Source: an uncultured Treponema sp.
GTDB lineage: Bacteria > Spirochaetota > Spirochaetia > Treponematales > Treponemataceae
Assembly: GCA_946631855.1 (NCBI GenBank)
Contig: CAMPAL010000004.1
Coordinates: forward strand, 1-55,075
DNA: 55,075 bases
Direction: 5' to 3'
Shown here piece by piece: positions 6,922 to 15,195 of the stretch. Position 1 is the stretch's first letter. The number at the start of each line of letters is the position of its first letter. A model generated the notes under the pieces. It made no database searches and had not been told where the DNA came from. It was given only the letters and a program-made list of their open reading frames with translations. The translations under genes were made by a program, and so were the position numbers.

Positions 6922-7626
6922 TCAAAAACTTTTAAAAGCATCAACTAAAGTGTTTTCCCAAAATGTTTTGCTTTTATTATTTACGTTCTCATCTAGAGTT
7001 TCCATTCCGACGAAAATAAAATGTTTATTCATTGAATCATTTTCTTTCAAAAAAGGCGAAATCTTTTTATCCAAACCCAACCAACAAAAGAAAACATTTT
7101 CATTTTCAAAAGGCTCGATTTGTTTATCACAAACAGCCTGCCCATAAATCTGAGCCGCGTACCCGTTTTTAATTATTTCTTTTGATTCAGGATTCCAAAA
7201 CTTTACCTGAATTGCAGACTTTTTAGATTCATTCAAACAATCAACTTTAGCAATCAAATCGACTCCAAAGTCAGGGGTTGAAGACAACTGTACATCTCTA
7301 AAAGTGTACAACTTTCTATCACCTTTTGAATTTTTCAAAACCAAAGTTTTTATATCAGTCAGCAAAGTGTAAAAGAAAAATTCACCGACAAAACCTTTGA
7401 AAAAGTCTGTCAACTTTTTTGAATCTCCTTTGAAGTCAGGGTTTTTTGACAAAAACCATTTTTCAAAAGCAATTGATTTTTCTTTTGTCCACTCAAAAAA
7501 TCTTTTTGCATTTGAGACTTTCAAATCTTCAAAATCTAGGGTTTTCAAAAAGCTGGTAATTTTTGCGTTGTAAAAAACTTCTTTTTTAGAAAACTTGTAA
7601 ACTGCCCTGTTTTCCCAATTATTCAT
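6922..7626 (-). CDS. PD-(D/E)XK-type nuclease, restriction-like
   Basis: 234 aa. A GE pair at residues 81-82, then PDFGVD at 118-123 and IQVKF at 139-143, fits the E...D...(Q/E)xK pattern of the PD-(D/E)XK nuclease fold, with Gln in place of the usual Glu. Start ATG 7626 has AGAGGT upstream and overlaps the end of the helicase gene by 8 nt, so the two are translationally coupled. The stop at 6922 comes 20 nt before the methyltransferase promoter. Known families make DNA-cutting activity likely; pairing with the helicase suggests ATP-dependent restriction in the style of type I, III or ISP enzymes split into subunits. Confidence 0.6.
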   Translation of the reverse strand: MNNWENRAVYKFSKKEVFYNAKITSFLKTLDFEDLKVSNAKRFFEWTKEKSIAFEKWFLSKNPDFKGDSKKLTDFFKGFVGEFFFYTLLTDIKTLVLKNSKGDRKLYTFRDVQLSSTPDFGVDLIAKVDCLNESKKSAIQVKFWNPESKEIIKNGYAAQIYGQAVCDKQIEPFENENVFFCWLGLDKKISPFLKENDSMNKHFIFVGMETLDENVNNKSKTFWENTLVDAFKSF

Positions 7627-9475
7627 ACTTACCTCTTTTCTCGCAAAGCTCTCTCCAGCCTTTTGGATTTCCGTTTATATCTTCCAAATAATCTCCGACT
7701 TTTTCAAAAAGACATTTTCGAATTACATCGTTGCACAAATAATCTTCTGTATCAAATACTCCATTTATTTCTGCTTGATGAGCCATACAAATACCGAAGA
7801 TTCTTTCAAAAACATAAGATTTATTTGGCAACCCCAAAATCATCTCTTTTAGCTTATCAAGCTCTTCTTTTGTCGACATCCAAAGTTTTTCAATTTTATC
7901 TGTTTCAGAATCTAATGGTTTGTCAAAACCTGTACCTGTACCGGTGTACAACTCCTCTTTTCCGTCATCTCCTCCTCCTTTTCTGTTTTCAGGACGTACT
8001 TCGAAAAAGTGTACATTTCCATAACCGTAATAGCTGTTTACAAAAGTTCTGAACCGGCCAACTTGATCTTCATTTTTTGTTACGAAGTAAACATTTGCAG
8101 ACTTTTTAAGTCTTTCGTCTTTAGACTTTTCTCTTTCTTTTCCAAGCCTTAGAGTTCTTCCAATTGTCTGTACATATCTTTTGTAGTCCTGCTGATTCAA
8201 ATCATGATTTTCGGCCTCTGTGAAGATTACACAATCTGTCAAACCGGAAATATCGATTCCTTCGATCAATTGACGAATGTGAAGTACAAAGCAATTCCCT
8301 TCAAACTTTTGAACCTCTTTGGTAAAATCTTGAATTGAGCTTATACTTTCATCTCTAAAACCTTCTTTTGAATCTGTTGAGAAAACCTTATTTCCCAAAG
8401 CTTCAAGCTCTTCTCGAATAGTTTTCAACTCTTCAATAGTTCTCAGGGTTACCAAAACTTTATGTTTGATATTTGGGTTTTCATTAATTGCATTCTGCAT
8501 CAAATTCTCAAGCAAATCAGGAGTAATGCCATCTGCTTTTGCAATTTTTACCAAAGGAGGGCAAATTACGTTTTCTTTAATTGCATCCGGGGCAGGTACG
8601 AAAATTGTGTAAACTTTTTTATGATTTTGATGCCTTGCTTTTTCTCCCCAAACTCTGTTTCTTCCATTCTGAGTAGCGTACAATTCATCTGTAATATCTG
8701 AATTTGGAGTTGCGGTTACAGCGTATACACTTGTAGAGAAACTTTCCAACAAATCCAAATCAATGATTGTATTTTCTGAAATTTTGTTTTGAATCAAAGT
8801 ATACTGTTTACATTTATTCAAAACATGCGTTCTTGTAGTTTCCGTATAAAGCTCTTTTTCCTCATCAGAGAGCTCCTCATATTCCTCTGCAGTTACAGTT
8901 TTTTTGTACTGAAAAAGAATTCTATCTTCTTTTGAACGATTCACAACATCAGGAAGAATTGCAATTTTGTGGGCTTCATCCAAATAAGAGCAAATCTGAT
9001 ATGTATCTTTTGCTTTTTCAAAATGAGCAAACTTGTCAATAAACTTCCACAAAGACTTATGGCAAGTCGCGACTAAACAAATTTCCTTGAAATCTTCAAC
9101 ATTTTGTTTTGCGAAATCTTCTGAATTTTTCTCAAGAGTATTAAGCTCACTATAATTATCCCCTGAATCAGAGGAACAAATGTAAAAATGGAGAAGACTT
9201 GTATCAACGCCGTTAACGTTAACAAGAATCTGCAACATATCGTTTACAGTCTGCTGAGTCAACTTCAAAATAGGACTTGAGATGTTTATAATCAAAGGTT
9301 TATCACCTTTCTTCCAATTGCGAATTCTTTTCACAACATCTTCAAAAATAACACCGGATTTACCATAACCAGTCGGCATGCAAATTGTACCGAAATTCTG
9401 TCCTGTTTCAGCAATTCGATATTTGTAATTTTTATTTTCGTTGAGCTTTTTTACAAGCCAATCCATCTTTGCCAT
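7619..9475 (-). CDS. SF2 DEAH-box helicase, restriction-type
   Basis: 618 aa. Helicase motifs are complete and in order: Walker A PTGYGKS (34-40), DEAH (166-169), TATP (254-257), an IEGIDI stretch (404-409) and QTIGRTLR (436-443). This layout is that of the translocase subunits of type I/III restriction enzymes and of phage SF2 helicases. No nuclease motif is visible in the protein itself; the nuclease is the next gene. ATG 9475 has GGAA 7 nt upstream and a CCTATATT promoter at 9511-9528. Function by context: DNA translocation that feeds the adjacent nuclease. An alternative is a replication or repair helicase like T4 UvsW. Confidence 0.8.
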   Translation of the reverse strand: MAKMDWLVKKLNENKNYKYRIAETGQNFGTICMPTGYGKSGVIFEDVVKRIRNWKKGDKPLIINISSPILKLTQQTVNDMLQILVNVNGVDTSLLHFYICSSDSGDNYSELNTLEKNSEDFAKQNVEDFKEICLVATCHKSLWKFIDKFAHFEKAKDTYQICSYLDEAHKIAILPDVVNRSKEDRILFQYKKTVTAEEYEELSDEEKELYTETTRTHVLNKCKQYTLIQNKISENTIIDLDLLESFSTSVYAVTATPNSDITDELYATQNGRNRVWGEKARHQNHKKVYTIFVPAPDAIKENVICPPLVKIAKADGITPDLLENLMQNAINENPNIKHKVLVTLRTIEELKTIREELEALGNKVFSTDSKEGFRDESISSIQDFTKEVQKFEGNCFVLHIRQLIEGIDISGLTDCVIFTEAENHDLNQQDYKRYVQTIGRTLRLGKEREKSKDERLKKSANVYFVTKNEDQVGRFRTFVNSYYGYGNVHFFEVRPENRKGGGDDGKEELYTGTGTGFDKPLDSETDKIEKLWMSTKEELDKLKEMILGLPNKSYVFERIFGICMAHQAEINGVFDTEDYLCNDVIRKCLFEKVGDYLEDINGNPKGWRELCEKRGKYE

Positions 9476-9510
9476 TTTTAATTCCGCACCTCTTCAACTC
9501 TTATAAAATT

Positions 9511-9528
9511 TCAAATATAATATAGGTG
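9511..9528 (-). promoter_or_regulatory. CCTATATT-class promoter for helicase and nuclease
   Basis: CACCTATATTATATTTGA on the minus strand, 36 nt before the helicase ATG. Confidence 0.6.
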
Positions 9529-9572
9529 AAAAACTTTAAAAATACTCAAAAATTTTAGTATTTTTTTTTTAA

Positions 9573-9613
9573 ACAAAAAAATCCGAAAGTTTTTTACACC
9601 TTCGGACTTTTTT
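9573..9613 (-). terminator. Terminator of the 11.7-9.6 kb minus operon
   Basis: On the minus strand GTCCGAAGG pairs with CTTTCGGA and is followed by a run of seven T. It begins at the stop of the gene at 9613-9813. Confidence 0.8.
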
Positions 9614-9813
9614 TAAAGATTGTGATTTCTGAACAAAAGCTTAACTGTATGGTCTTTGGTTACTTTTATTTCCAAAGTTGGGTTGTTTAATACAACTTTG
9701 TAATCACCGGTTTCCGTTACAATCTCAAGTGCGTGAATAGCGTAACCTTCGTGAGCCAACGATTGAAGTTGGCTACACAGATCAGCTACAGTCATTGGTT
9801 CCTTTTCTGTCAT
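9613..9813 (-). CDS. Small phage protein, MTVADL family, copy 2
   Basis: 66 aa, function unknown, paralogue of the protein at 2991-3194: MTVADLC-QLQSLAHEGYA is shared, as is a C-terminal LEI-----VKL-F-N pattern. ATG 9813 has GAGAAG upstream, within the stop of the preceding gene. Last gene of the operon that starts near 11668. Confidence 0.7.
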   Translation of the reverse strand: MTEKEPMTVADLCSQLQSLAHEGYAIHALEIVTETGDYKVVLNNPTLEIKVTKDHTVKLLFRNHNL

Positions 9814-9814
9814 T

Positions 9815-10126
9815 TTAACTTCTCAAATAGGATTTCACTCCGGGCTCTTTTTCCAAGGCTTTTCGATCCACAAGATAAACACCTTCGATTCTTGGATCAG
9901 AAGGATCCATAAACATTGTAAATTCCCTTTCGCAATATCCAACACCGAAGGCATGGAAGCCTCCATTGTTAAGATCGATTACGGGAAAAGTTTTTATTGA
10001 AACATTTTCTTTATACCATTTTGCAGGATCATCAAAAATGCCTTCCCAATTTTCTACCTTTGTACCAAACTCTTTGCAGAATGCAATTTTCTCTTCTGTA
10101 GTATTTCTATCGATATAGGCTCCCAT
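9815..10126 (-). CDS. Unknown phage protein
   Basis: 103 aa, soluble, no recognised domain. Notable segments are FPVIDLNNGGFHAFGVGYC and MDPSDPRIEGVYLVDRKAL. ATG 10126 has a strong GGAGG site formed by the end of the broken gene upstream. It ends one base before the start of 9613-9813. Confidence 0.65.
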   Translation of the reverse strand: MGAYIDRNTTEEKIAFCKEFGTKVENWEGIFDDPAKWYKENVSIKTFPVIDLNNGGFHAFGVGYCEREFTMFMDPSDPRIEGVYLVDRKALEKEPGVKSYLRS

Positions 10127-10135
10127 ATTTTCCTC

Positions 10136-10664
10136 CTACTCTACAATTTTGTCAAGTTTGAAGCGTCTGAAGTTTTTCATATTCTTTGAAATCAGGCCGT
10201 TTAATTCTGCTGCTTTACTCAGGATGGCTTCCCTGTCCTCACAATCGTGAAGTGAAATACCCATTACAGAATCGTCTGCAATAATATCAAGAACGAACAA
10301 ATCCTTTTCTTTGATTTCCCTGTTTTTGATTCAGGATACTTAAAAGTATGTTCCTGCAAACGTTTGAAATCCTTTCCTGTGTGTGCCGGAGGAATTGCAA
10401 TGCCCTTTAAGGTCTTGCCTGTATCCACTGCGGGTTCCTTTACTGCATAAGTAAGGTAGTCCCCATATCCGTCCCAGTAGTCAGGCCATCCCCCATCGTA
10501 TTGATTTTGGTGACAAAGGGTACACTCCTCAAATAACAGCAACCAAACGTATTGGCTCCCATTTTCTTCATTTCAGGAGCCTGATATGTATAACGTACAT
10601 AAATCTTTGGTCCTTCGTAATCATTAATGCCTTTCAGCATCTCTTTGTTACCTTTAATATTCAT
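10136..10664 (-). pseudogene. Hypothetical gene broken by two frameshifts in homopolymers
   Basis: Three overlapping reading frames together give one protein of about 175 aa. Frame 1 starts at ATG 10664 (MNIKGNKEML...) and runs to a five-base C run at 10490-10494 (G run on the coding strand). Frame 2 carries GGWPDYWDGYGDYL and IAIPPAHTGKDFKRL and runs to a five-base T run at 10323-10327 (A run in the gene). Frame 3 carries DLFVLDIIADDSVMGI and ends with TAG at 10136-10138, abutting the next ribosome binding site. One extra base in each run would restore a single frame. This means either two sequencing or assembly errors, or a decayed gene. No family recognised. Confidence 0.7.
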
Positions 10665-10673
10665 ATCAACCTC

Positions 10674-11324
10674 CTATTGCATATATTCCCTTATGTAATT
10701 TTTTACGGCTCCAGTTCGAAGAGTCATTCCTTTTATTTTTGAAAGACCTTCCACTGTATCCAAATACCAAACATTGATCCACTCAGGACCCACAACGTAT
10801 GTAATTCGATCATTCTTGTTTCTGTTCTTTTGGTTATCCACTTCCCTTACGACAGGAGTCACTGGTTTACTTGCGTTTCGTTTATCCCAATAGCAGTTAA
10901 TTAACTTTCCCCCTGTAATCTTGTAGATAGCTTTATCCATTGGGGTCAATTCATCCCAACCTTTATAACCCCTAGAAACCTCATCACATACAAAATTGGT
11001 TGCATGGACTTCTTCTGATTGAACTGAATCCTCTCTGTAGGGAATTTCTTCAATGTTTGCCTTATTACTTACATATCTGAAAGATTCTGTTTTCATTACT
11101 TTGAGATTGCTCGGAAAACCTTTTGCATTTTCAAAGGCTTCCTCAGGAGTTTTCTGATTAATTTCAGACATAACCTGATGACGAGCTCTCAGATAAGTCG
11201 TAATGTACAACTTTTTAATCATGTCAGCAACGCTCTCATCATATGTCTCATAAACTCTGTTACGCTTGCAAAAACGCTTTGCATCTCTTTTTGCAATTTC
11301 TTTTAAAGTCTTTTCACTTTTCAT
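10674..11324 (-). CDS. Unknown protein
   Basis: 216 aa, basic N-terminus, no recognised domain. The start is ATG 11324, which overlaps the TGA of the upstream gene as ATGA; a longer TTG start at 11330 is less likely. It contains ELTPMDKAIYKITGG and VGPEWINVWYLD segments. Part of the minus operon from the promoter at 11747. Confidence 0.65.
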   Translation of the reverse strand: MKSEKTLKEIAKRDAKRFCKRNRVYETYDESVADMIKKLYITTYLRARHQVMSEINQKTPEEAFENAKGFPSNLKVMKTESFRYVSNKANIEEIPYREDSVQSEEVHATNFVCDEVSRGYKGWDELTPMDKAIYKITGGKLINCYWDKRNASKPVTPVVREVDNQKNRNKNDRITYVVGPEWINVWYLDTVEGLSKIKGMTLRTGAVKNYIREYMQ

Positions 11325-11668
11325 TTCCAAACTCCTTCAAAAACAACAGGTTTCAATTCCATATTTTTGATTCGATTGTGAGTATTTTTCAAAGATTTTT
11401 CAACTACAACAATCTTTAAGTCATCAATTGGAAGATTTAACTCTTTTGCAATTTTGTTTTTAAACTTCAAAGCTGTTTCGATATAATGCATTCTTCGAGG
11501 ACCCAAAGAAAATTGCCCATTTTTGGTATAAGCCCAACTTTTGGAGTAAACTCCAAATTCACCCTCATAAAAAAGGCCCTGAGCTCGAAATTCGTGATAA
11601 AATTTAACATGCTTCAAATCTTTATCATTTACCAAAATGTAAAAAGGCGGTTTCATTCGTTTTCTCAT
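11321..11668 (-). CDS. Unknown basic protein
   Basis: 115 aa, basic, beginning MRKRMKPPFYILVNDKDLKH. No recognised domain. First gene of the minus operon, about 80 nt from the promoter motif; an AAGG sequence precedes the ATG. The intervening leader holds no convincing gene. Confidence 0.6.
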   Translation of the reverse strand: MRKRMKPPFYILVNDKDLKHVKFYHEFRAQGLFYEGEFGVYSKSWAYTKNGQFSLGPRRMHYIETALKFKNKIAKELNLPIDDLKIVVVEKSLKNTHNRIKNMELKPVVFEGVWK

Positions 11669-11746
11669 AATACCTTAAATCCTTTGCTTTAATTTTCACA
11701 GGAGCTATAGTTTATCCCATTCTTGTACTCCTCTCTAATACGATAA

Positions 11747-11757
11747 ATAATATAGGG
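11747..11757 (-). promoter_or_regulatory. CCTATATT-class promoter
   Basis: CCCTATATTAT on the minus strand, driving the operon 11668 to 9613. Confidence 0.6.
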
Positions 11758-11804
11758 TAAAGCATTGACAAAGATTCACTAAAAGTTGACAAAATTCAAG
11801 AGAG

Positions 11805-11811
11805 ACTAATT
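11805..11811 (+). promoter_or_regulatory. ACTAATT-class (late) promoter, leaderless type
   Basis: ACTAATTGAAAACATG: the motif starts 13 nt before the ATG at 11818 and no ribosome binding site fits between. Confidence 0.55.
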
Positions 11812-11817
11812 GAAAAC

Positions 11818-12351
11818 ATGAAAAGTCTAAAAGAGCAAATATTATATGTTCGAAAAGTATTAAATGAGAGAAAGCAAAGGTTACTTGAATTTTTAGACGA
11901 TAAATTTTATCTTGTTCGAAATCAGAAAACATCAAAAGCGGATAAAGGAAATTCCTACTGGAAACATGCACGCGCAGGGTTTACTTTAGGCTTATTAGAA
12001 TCAAACAAAATGGATGGGTTTTTAATTCCAAAGAAGGGATATTCAGACAAAGACTTTATAGCTTATGTTTTTAATTCTGAATTGAAAAAAGATATTGAAG
12101 ATAAGGAAGTGATTGAAGCTTTAACATATTTTCTATGTGGTTATGACCATTTTAAGACTTGTGAAGAAGCTGTCAAATTGGATAAACCTAAAATCCCTGT
12201 AAACAACTATTACGATATAGCAAAAGAAAATCTATCCGTCGAAACGGAGGATGAAATTGGATATATAGCGGAAGAAGAACTAGATAAAAAGAGAGACTTT
12301 GTAAAAGCTGTTTTGGAAAACCACGAAGTACCTAAATTAAAAGATCTTTAA
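11818..12351 (+). CDS. Unknown protein, module family A, copy 2
   Basis: 177 aa, paralogue of 4164-4673 (shared NERK/FYLVRNQKT, GFTLG, ALTYFLCGYD and NYYDIA blocks). It starts at ATG 11818, 13 nt from an ACTAATT motif, with no Shine-Dalgarno sequence, the same unusual layout as its paralogue. Its 3' end overlaps the 3' end of the convergent gene 12332-12523 by 20 nt. The conserved neighbours and control suggest that A, B and the ART-like gene work together, but the role is unknown. Confidence 0.75.
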   Translation: MKSLKEQILYVRKVLNERKQRLLEFLDDKFYLVRNQKTSKADKGNSYWKHARAGFTLGLLESNKMDGFLIPKKGYSDKDFIAYVFNSELKKDIEDKEVIEALTYFLCGYDHFKTCEEAVKLDKPKIPVNNYYDIAKENLSVETEDEIGYIAEEELDKKRDFVKAVLENHEVPKLKDL

Positions 12352-12523
12352 CAGTTTTCTCATCTTCCAAGTCCGCCTGTAAGTTGAAGAAATCAAATTC
12401 ACCTGATTTTATCATCTGAATACCCTCTTTAAGAGATATTGTTGAGTTTTCCTTGAAAACCAGGTAAAGAACCTTTGTATTCTCCTCTGTTGTGAATCCG
12501 TAAGTTTCATTTAATTTCTTCAT
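12332..12523 (-). CDS. Unknown small protein, module family B, copy 2
   Basis: 63 aa, paralogue of 3924-4169 (Y-F--E-----VLYLV then ISL-EGI), somewhat shorter. Start ATG 12523 with AGAGGTAGGTA upstream and a CCTATATT promoter at 12541-12553. Convergent and overlapping with module gene A, divergent from 12580 and the ART-like gene, as in copy 1. Confidence 0.7.
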   Translation of the reverse strand: MKKLNETYGFTTEENTKVLYLVFKENSTISLKEGIQMIKSGEFDFFNLQADLEDEKTVKDLLI

Positions 12524-12540
12524 TACCTACCTCTAATAAT

Positions 12541-12553
12541 AATAATATAGGTT
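12541..12553 (-). promoter_or_regulatory. CCTATATT-class promoter
   Basis: AACCTATATTATT on the minus strand, 18 nt before the ATG at 12523, with AGAGGTAGG between. Confidence 0.6.
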
Positions 12554-12579
12554 AAACATTTAGTGAAAGGAGTGAAAAT

Positions 12580-12792
12580 ATGCAGTATGATCTTAATCTT
12601 GCTAGAAGTTTTTGTGAGTCTGTGAAAGAGCTTGCAGAGGAACTTGGCTTAAACGTTTTCGTTGTAACAGACGGTGCCAGTGCTATATCAAATAATGGAA
12701 ATGATTGTGTGAGATTTCATAGAAAAATGCAAGTGAGGTGGGAGAAAGCTCACGGATATGACCCTAATGAAGACTGGGGCAGTCAATTATGA
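12580..12792 (+). CDS. Conserved small phage protein (TDGAS-NNGN family)
   Basis: 70 aa. The pattern FVVTDGAS-ISNNGN ... RKMQVRWEKAHGYDPNEDW matches a short protein I recognise from many phages and prophages of gut bacteria; its role is unknown. ATG 12580 has AAGGAG 8 nt upstream. It overlaps the ART-like gene as ATGA, so the two are coupled. Confidence 0.65.
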   Translation: MQYDLNLARSFCESVKELAEELGLNVFVVTDGASAISNNGNDCVRFHRKMQVRWEKAHGYDPNEDWGSQL

Positions 12793-13724
12793 TTCTGACT
12801 GAACAACAATACGAAAACCTGTATCGAAATTATTTTCACGGAGCAAAAACCGGTAAACTTGAAAAAGCCGATAGTTTTTACGATTATTTTTATTTGACAA
12901 ACTCTTTTGTATATGCAGCTTTATATGCTTGCTCTGAAGACCCTTTAATTGGCAGAGTTTATAGATTCACTTTAAAAGAAGGGCTGAATATTTTCAATGC
13001 ACATTCAAAAAAAGATATAGAAAAATTGCGTTTATACTTTTTCAAAAACAAAACACAAATTAGCAAGGATTGGTATTGGAAGGGTTTGGAAAAAGAGGAT
13101 TGGAACAATATTATCACAGATATTAACAACGGTCTTTTTATAGAAGCAATCAAAGCCTGTAATTTTGATGGATTTTTCAATTACGAATGTGCAAAAGAAT
13201 ATAAAAAGAATTTCGAGGTTGAAAAAGGAAAAAGAATACCCACAGCTCCAACAATTGGAATTTTTGATATCACGAAATTAAAGCAAAGAGAAATTATAAA
13301 ATATGAAAATTATTTTGATTATAGGGACTTCACAAGAGAATATAATTTTGAAAAAAATTCTTTGATAAATGTAGTTGTAAAAGCAAAAGAAAGAGATCAA
13401 GATCCTTTTGAATTAGGAAAAGATTATATACAAACAAAAGGCTTTTTCTTAACAGAAAAGGATTTAGATTTTGCAATAAAATTTGACCCATTAAAAGAAA
13501 AGTATAAAAGAGATAGATTTGAAGATGAAATATACAAAAAGCTGCAAGAAAAGGAAATCTGTTTTGATTATTTGAGCAGGGGTTATTTTTTAACTAAACA
13601 AAAGCAAGTGAAATGCTTTTTTGGTAAAAGACAATTACAAGCTTTTGTTAAAAAGTACAACTTAAATGAAAGTCTTTTGGAAAATTACGAAAATTATGAA
13701 AGAGATAAGAGTTACAGAGTTTGA
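12789..13724 (+). CDS. ADP-ribosyltransferase-like protein (H-Y-E type blocks)
   Basis: 311 aa. Blocks in order: FHGAK (16-20), FYLTNSFVYAALYA (34-47), LNIFN (66-70), FDGFFNYE (126-133) and IGIFD (156-160). HG, a YxT strand with a following alanine-rich helix, and a late Glu followed by a hydrophobic FD strand are the layout of phage ART/PolyVal-like domains, which transfer ADP-ribose from NAD to host proteins in known phages such as T4. The C-terminal 150 residues are helical and not shared closely. Start ATG 12789 overlaps the preceding gene. Paralogues lie at 3195-3851 and 23069-23902. Activity is inferred, not shown. Confidence 0.45.
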   Translation: MILTEQQYENLYRNYFHGAKTGKLEKADSFYDYFYLTNSFVYAALYACSEDPLIGRVYRFTLKEGLNIFNAHSKKDIEKLRLYFFKNKTQISKDWYWKGLEKEDWNNIITDINNGLFIEAIKACNFDGFFNYECAKEYKKNFEVEKGKRIPTAPTIGIFDITKLKQREIIKYENYFDYRDFTREYNFEKNSLINVVVKAKERDQDPFELGKDYIQTKGFFLTEKDLDFAIKFDPLKEKYKRDRFEDEIYKKLQEKEICFDYLSRGYFLTKQKQVKCFFGKRQLQAFVKKYNLNESLLENYENYERDKSYRV

Positions 13725-14451
13725 TGTTGAAAAACTAAATGAAAATATGAACTATAAACTTGGAGAAAGTCATTTTGTATGCTTTGAAGATTTAGAAAAT
13801 CGGGCCTTCAATGCGGGTGCAGCCAGTAAAGAGTTTCACATTGCAAATCTTTTGAATGAAGTTTATAAAAAGACAAAAACAGAATATTTAGAAAAACTTT
13901 TACTTCAAATTTCTGAAGCTTTACAAAATTATGATATCAAGGATGTTACAGACTTAAATACTTCAGATTTTCACATTTATAAAACTCAGGACCACTACAT
14001 TTCAAATGCTATGTATGCTCCAACTTCAAAGCAGATAATTCTTTTTGTAAATGCAAAGTGTTTACAGGATATAAAAGATTACAAAAACATTTCGAACATT
14101 TTAAGTGAATTTAAGAGATTTCTTGTACATGAAGATACTCATAAACAACAAGATGAAAAATCTGCAGGGAAATTTTTTAATTCAAAAAAGTATATAAACC
14201 CTGATTCACAGGAAGAGTACATAAATCAAAGAGTTGAAATAGATGCATATGCGAGACAGTATGGATCAGAATTGAGAGAACTTTACCCTGAAGAAAATAC
14301 AGATGATTTATTCAAAAGAATTTTTTCTTTGAATATAAAAAGAGAAAGATTGAAAGAAGATTTGGAATATATACTTAGCCATTTAACAGTAAAAAATCAA
14401 AAATTCTTTTTGAGAAATATTTATGATTATTTAGAAAATGAGGGGACGTAA
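13696..14451 (+). CDS. HExxH protein, probable metallopeptidase, tandem copy 1
   Basis: 251 aa. HEDTH at residues 145-149 is an HExxH zinc motif, and RVEIDAYA (Glu 181) could give the third ligand in gluzincin style. The neighbouring gene at 14455 is a close paralogue with every one of these blocks. No signal peptide, so it would act inside the host cell or be packaged. I chose ATG 13696, which lies inside the end of the ART-like gene; the earlier ATG 13666 has no ribosome binding site and adds an unconserved N-terminus. Substrate unknown. Confidence 0.6.
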   Translation: MKEIRVTEFDVEKLNENMNYKLGESHFVCFEDLENRAFNAGAASKEFHIANLLNEVYKKTKTEYLEKLLLQISEALQNYDIKDVTDLNTSDFHIYKTQDHYISNAMYAPTSKQIILFVNAKCLQDIKDYKNISNILSEFKRFLVHEDTHKQQDEKSAGKFFNSKKYINPDSQEEYINQRVEIDAYARQYGSELRELYPEENTDDLFKRIFSLNIKRERLKEDLEYILSHLTVKNQKFFLRNIYDYLENEGT

Positions 14452-14454
14452 TTT

Positions 14455-15192
14455 ATGAAAAAATATAATGGAAGTTTTAAACTTGGAGAATCTCATTATC
14501 AAAACCCTGAAATTGTAGAAAACGGGGTAAGAAAATATTACCCTGCAAGATTTTCTAAAGAATTAGCAATATTTCGCGTTTTTTCAGAAGCTTACAAAAA
14601 AACAGATACTACTTTTTTAGATCAAATGATTATTGATATTTCGGAAGCTTTGCAAAATTATAATACTAAAGATGTAACAAACTTAACCATAGGCGATTTC
14701 GGAGTATATATTCAGGATGGGGATTACATTCAGTCTGCAATTTACAATCCTATGACAAAAAAGATAAACATTTTTATAAACAGGAAATGTTTAGACCATA
14801 TAAAAAACTATCAGAATATTCCAAATATTTTGAAAAAGCTTCGAGCTCTTTATGTACATGAAGATACTCATAAACAGCAGGATAATTCATCTAATGGAAA
14901 ATTTTTCAATGCAGGTGCTTATAAAAAAGTAGATATAAATGATTCAGAATCTATCAAGGGTTATTTGAATCAGAGAGTTGAATTAGATGCTTATGCTAGG
15001 CAATACGGTTTTGAATTAAGAGAACTTTACCCGAACGAAAGTACACAGGATATTTTCAAAAGAATTTTTAATGCAAATATTGAAAACGAGGATTTGAAAA
15101 ATAATTTGATTGCTGTATTCGATACATTAACAGATAAAAATAAAAATTTCTTTTTAAGAAATTTATACGATTATATAAATGGAGAGGAATAG
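14455..15192 (+). CDS. HExxH protein, probable metallopeptidase, tandem copy 2
   Basis: 245 aa, tandem paralogue of the previous gene: FKLGESH near the N-terminus, SEALQNY, HEDTHKQQD with HEDTH at 135-139, NQRVELDAYARQYG with Glu 176, and RELYPNEST. ATG 14455 is preceded by GAGGGG and follows the previous stop by a few bases. Both copies keep the zinc motif, so both are probably active. Confidence 0.6.
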   Translation: MKKYNGSFKLGESHYQNPEIVENGVRKYYPARFSKELAIFRVFSEAYKKTDTTFLDQMIIDISEALQNYNTKDVTNLTIGDFGVYIQDGDYIQSAIYNPMTKKINIFINRKCLDHIKNYQNIPNILKKLRALYVHEDTHKQQDNSSNGKFFNAGAYKKVDINDSESIKGYLNQRVELDAYARQYGFELRELYPNESTQDIFKRIFNANIENEDLKNNLIAVFDTLTDKNKNFFLRNLYDYINGEE

Positions 15193-15195
15193 TTT

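Noticed and set aside
6911-8701. Several plus-strand ORFs within the nuclease and helicase genes
   Set aside because: They are shadows of minus-strand genes with clear motifs and have low-complexity Phe/Leu-rich products.
9541-9570. Plus-strand terminator (AATACT/AGTATT then T run)
   Set aside because: Weak 6-bp AT stem and no plus-strand gene upstream to terminate.
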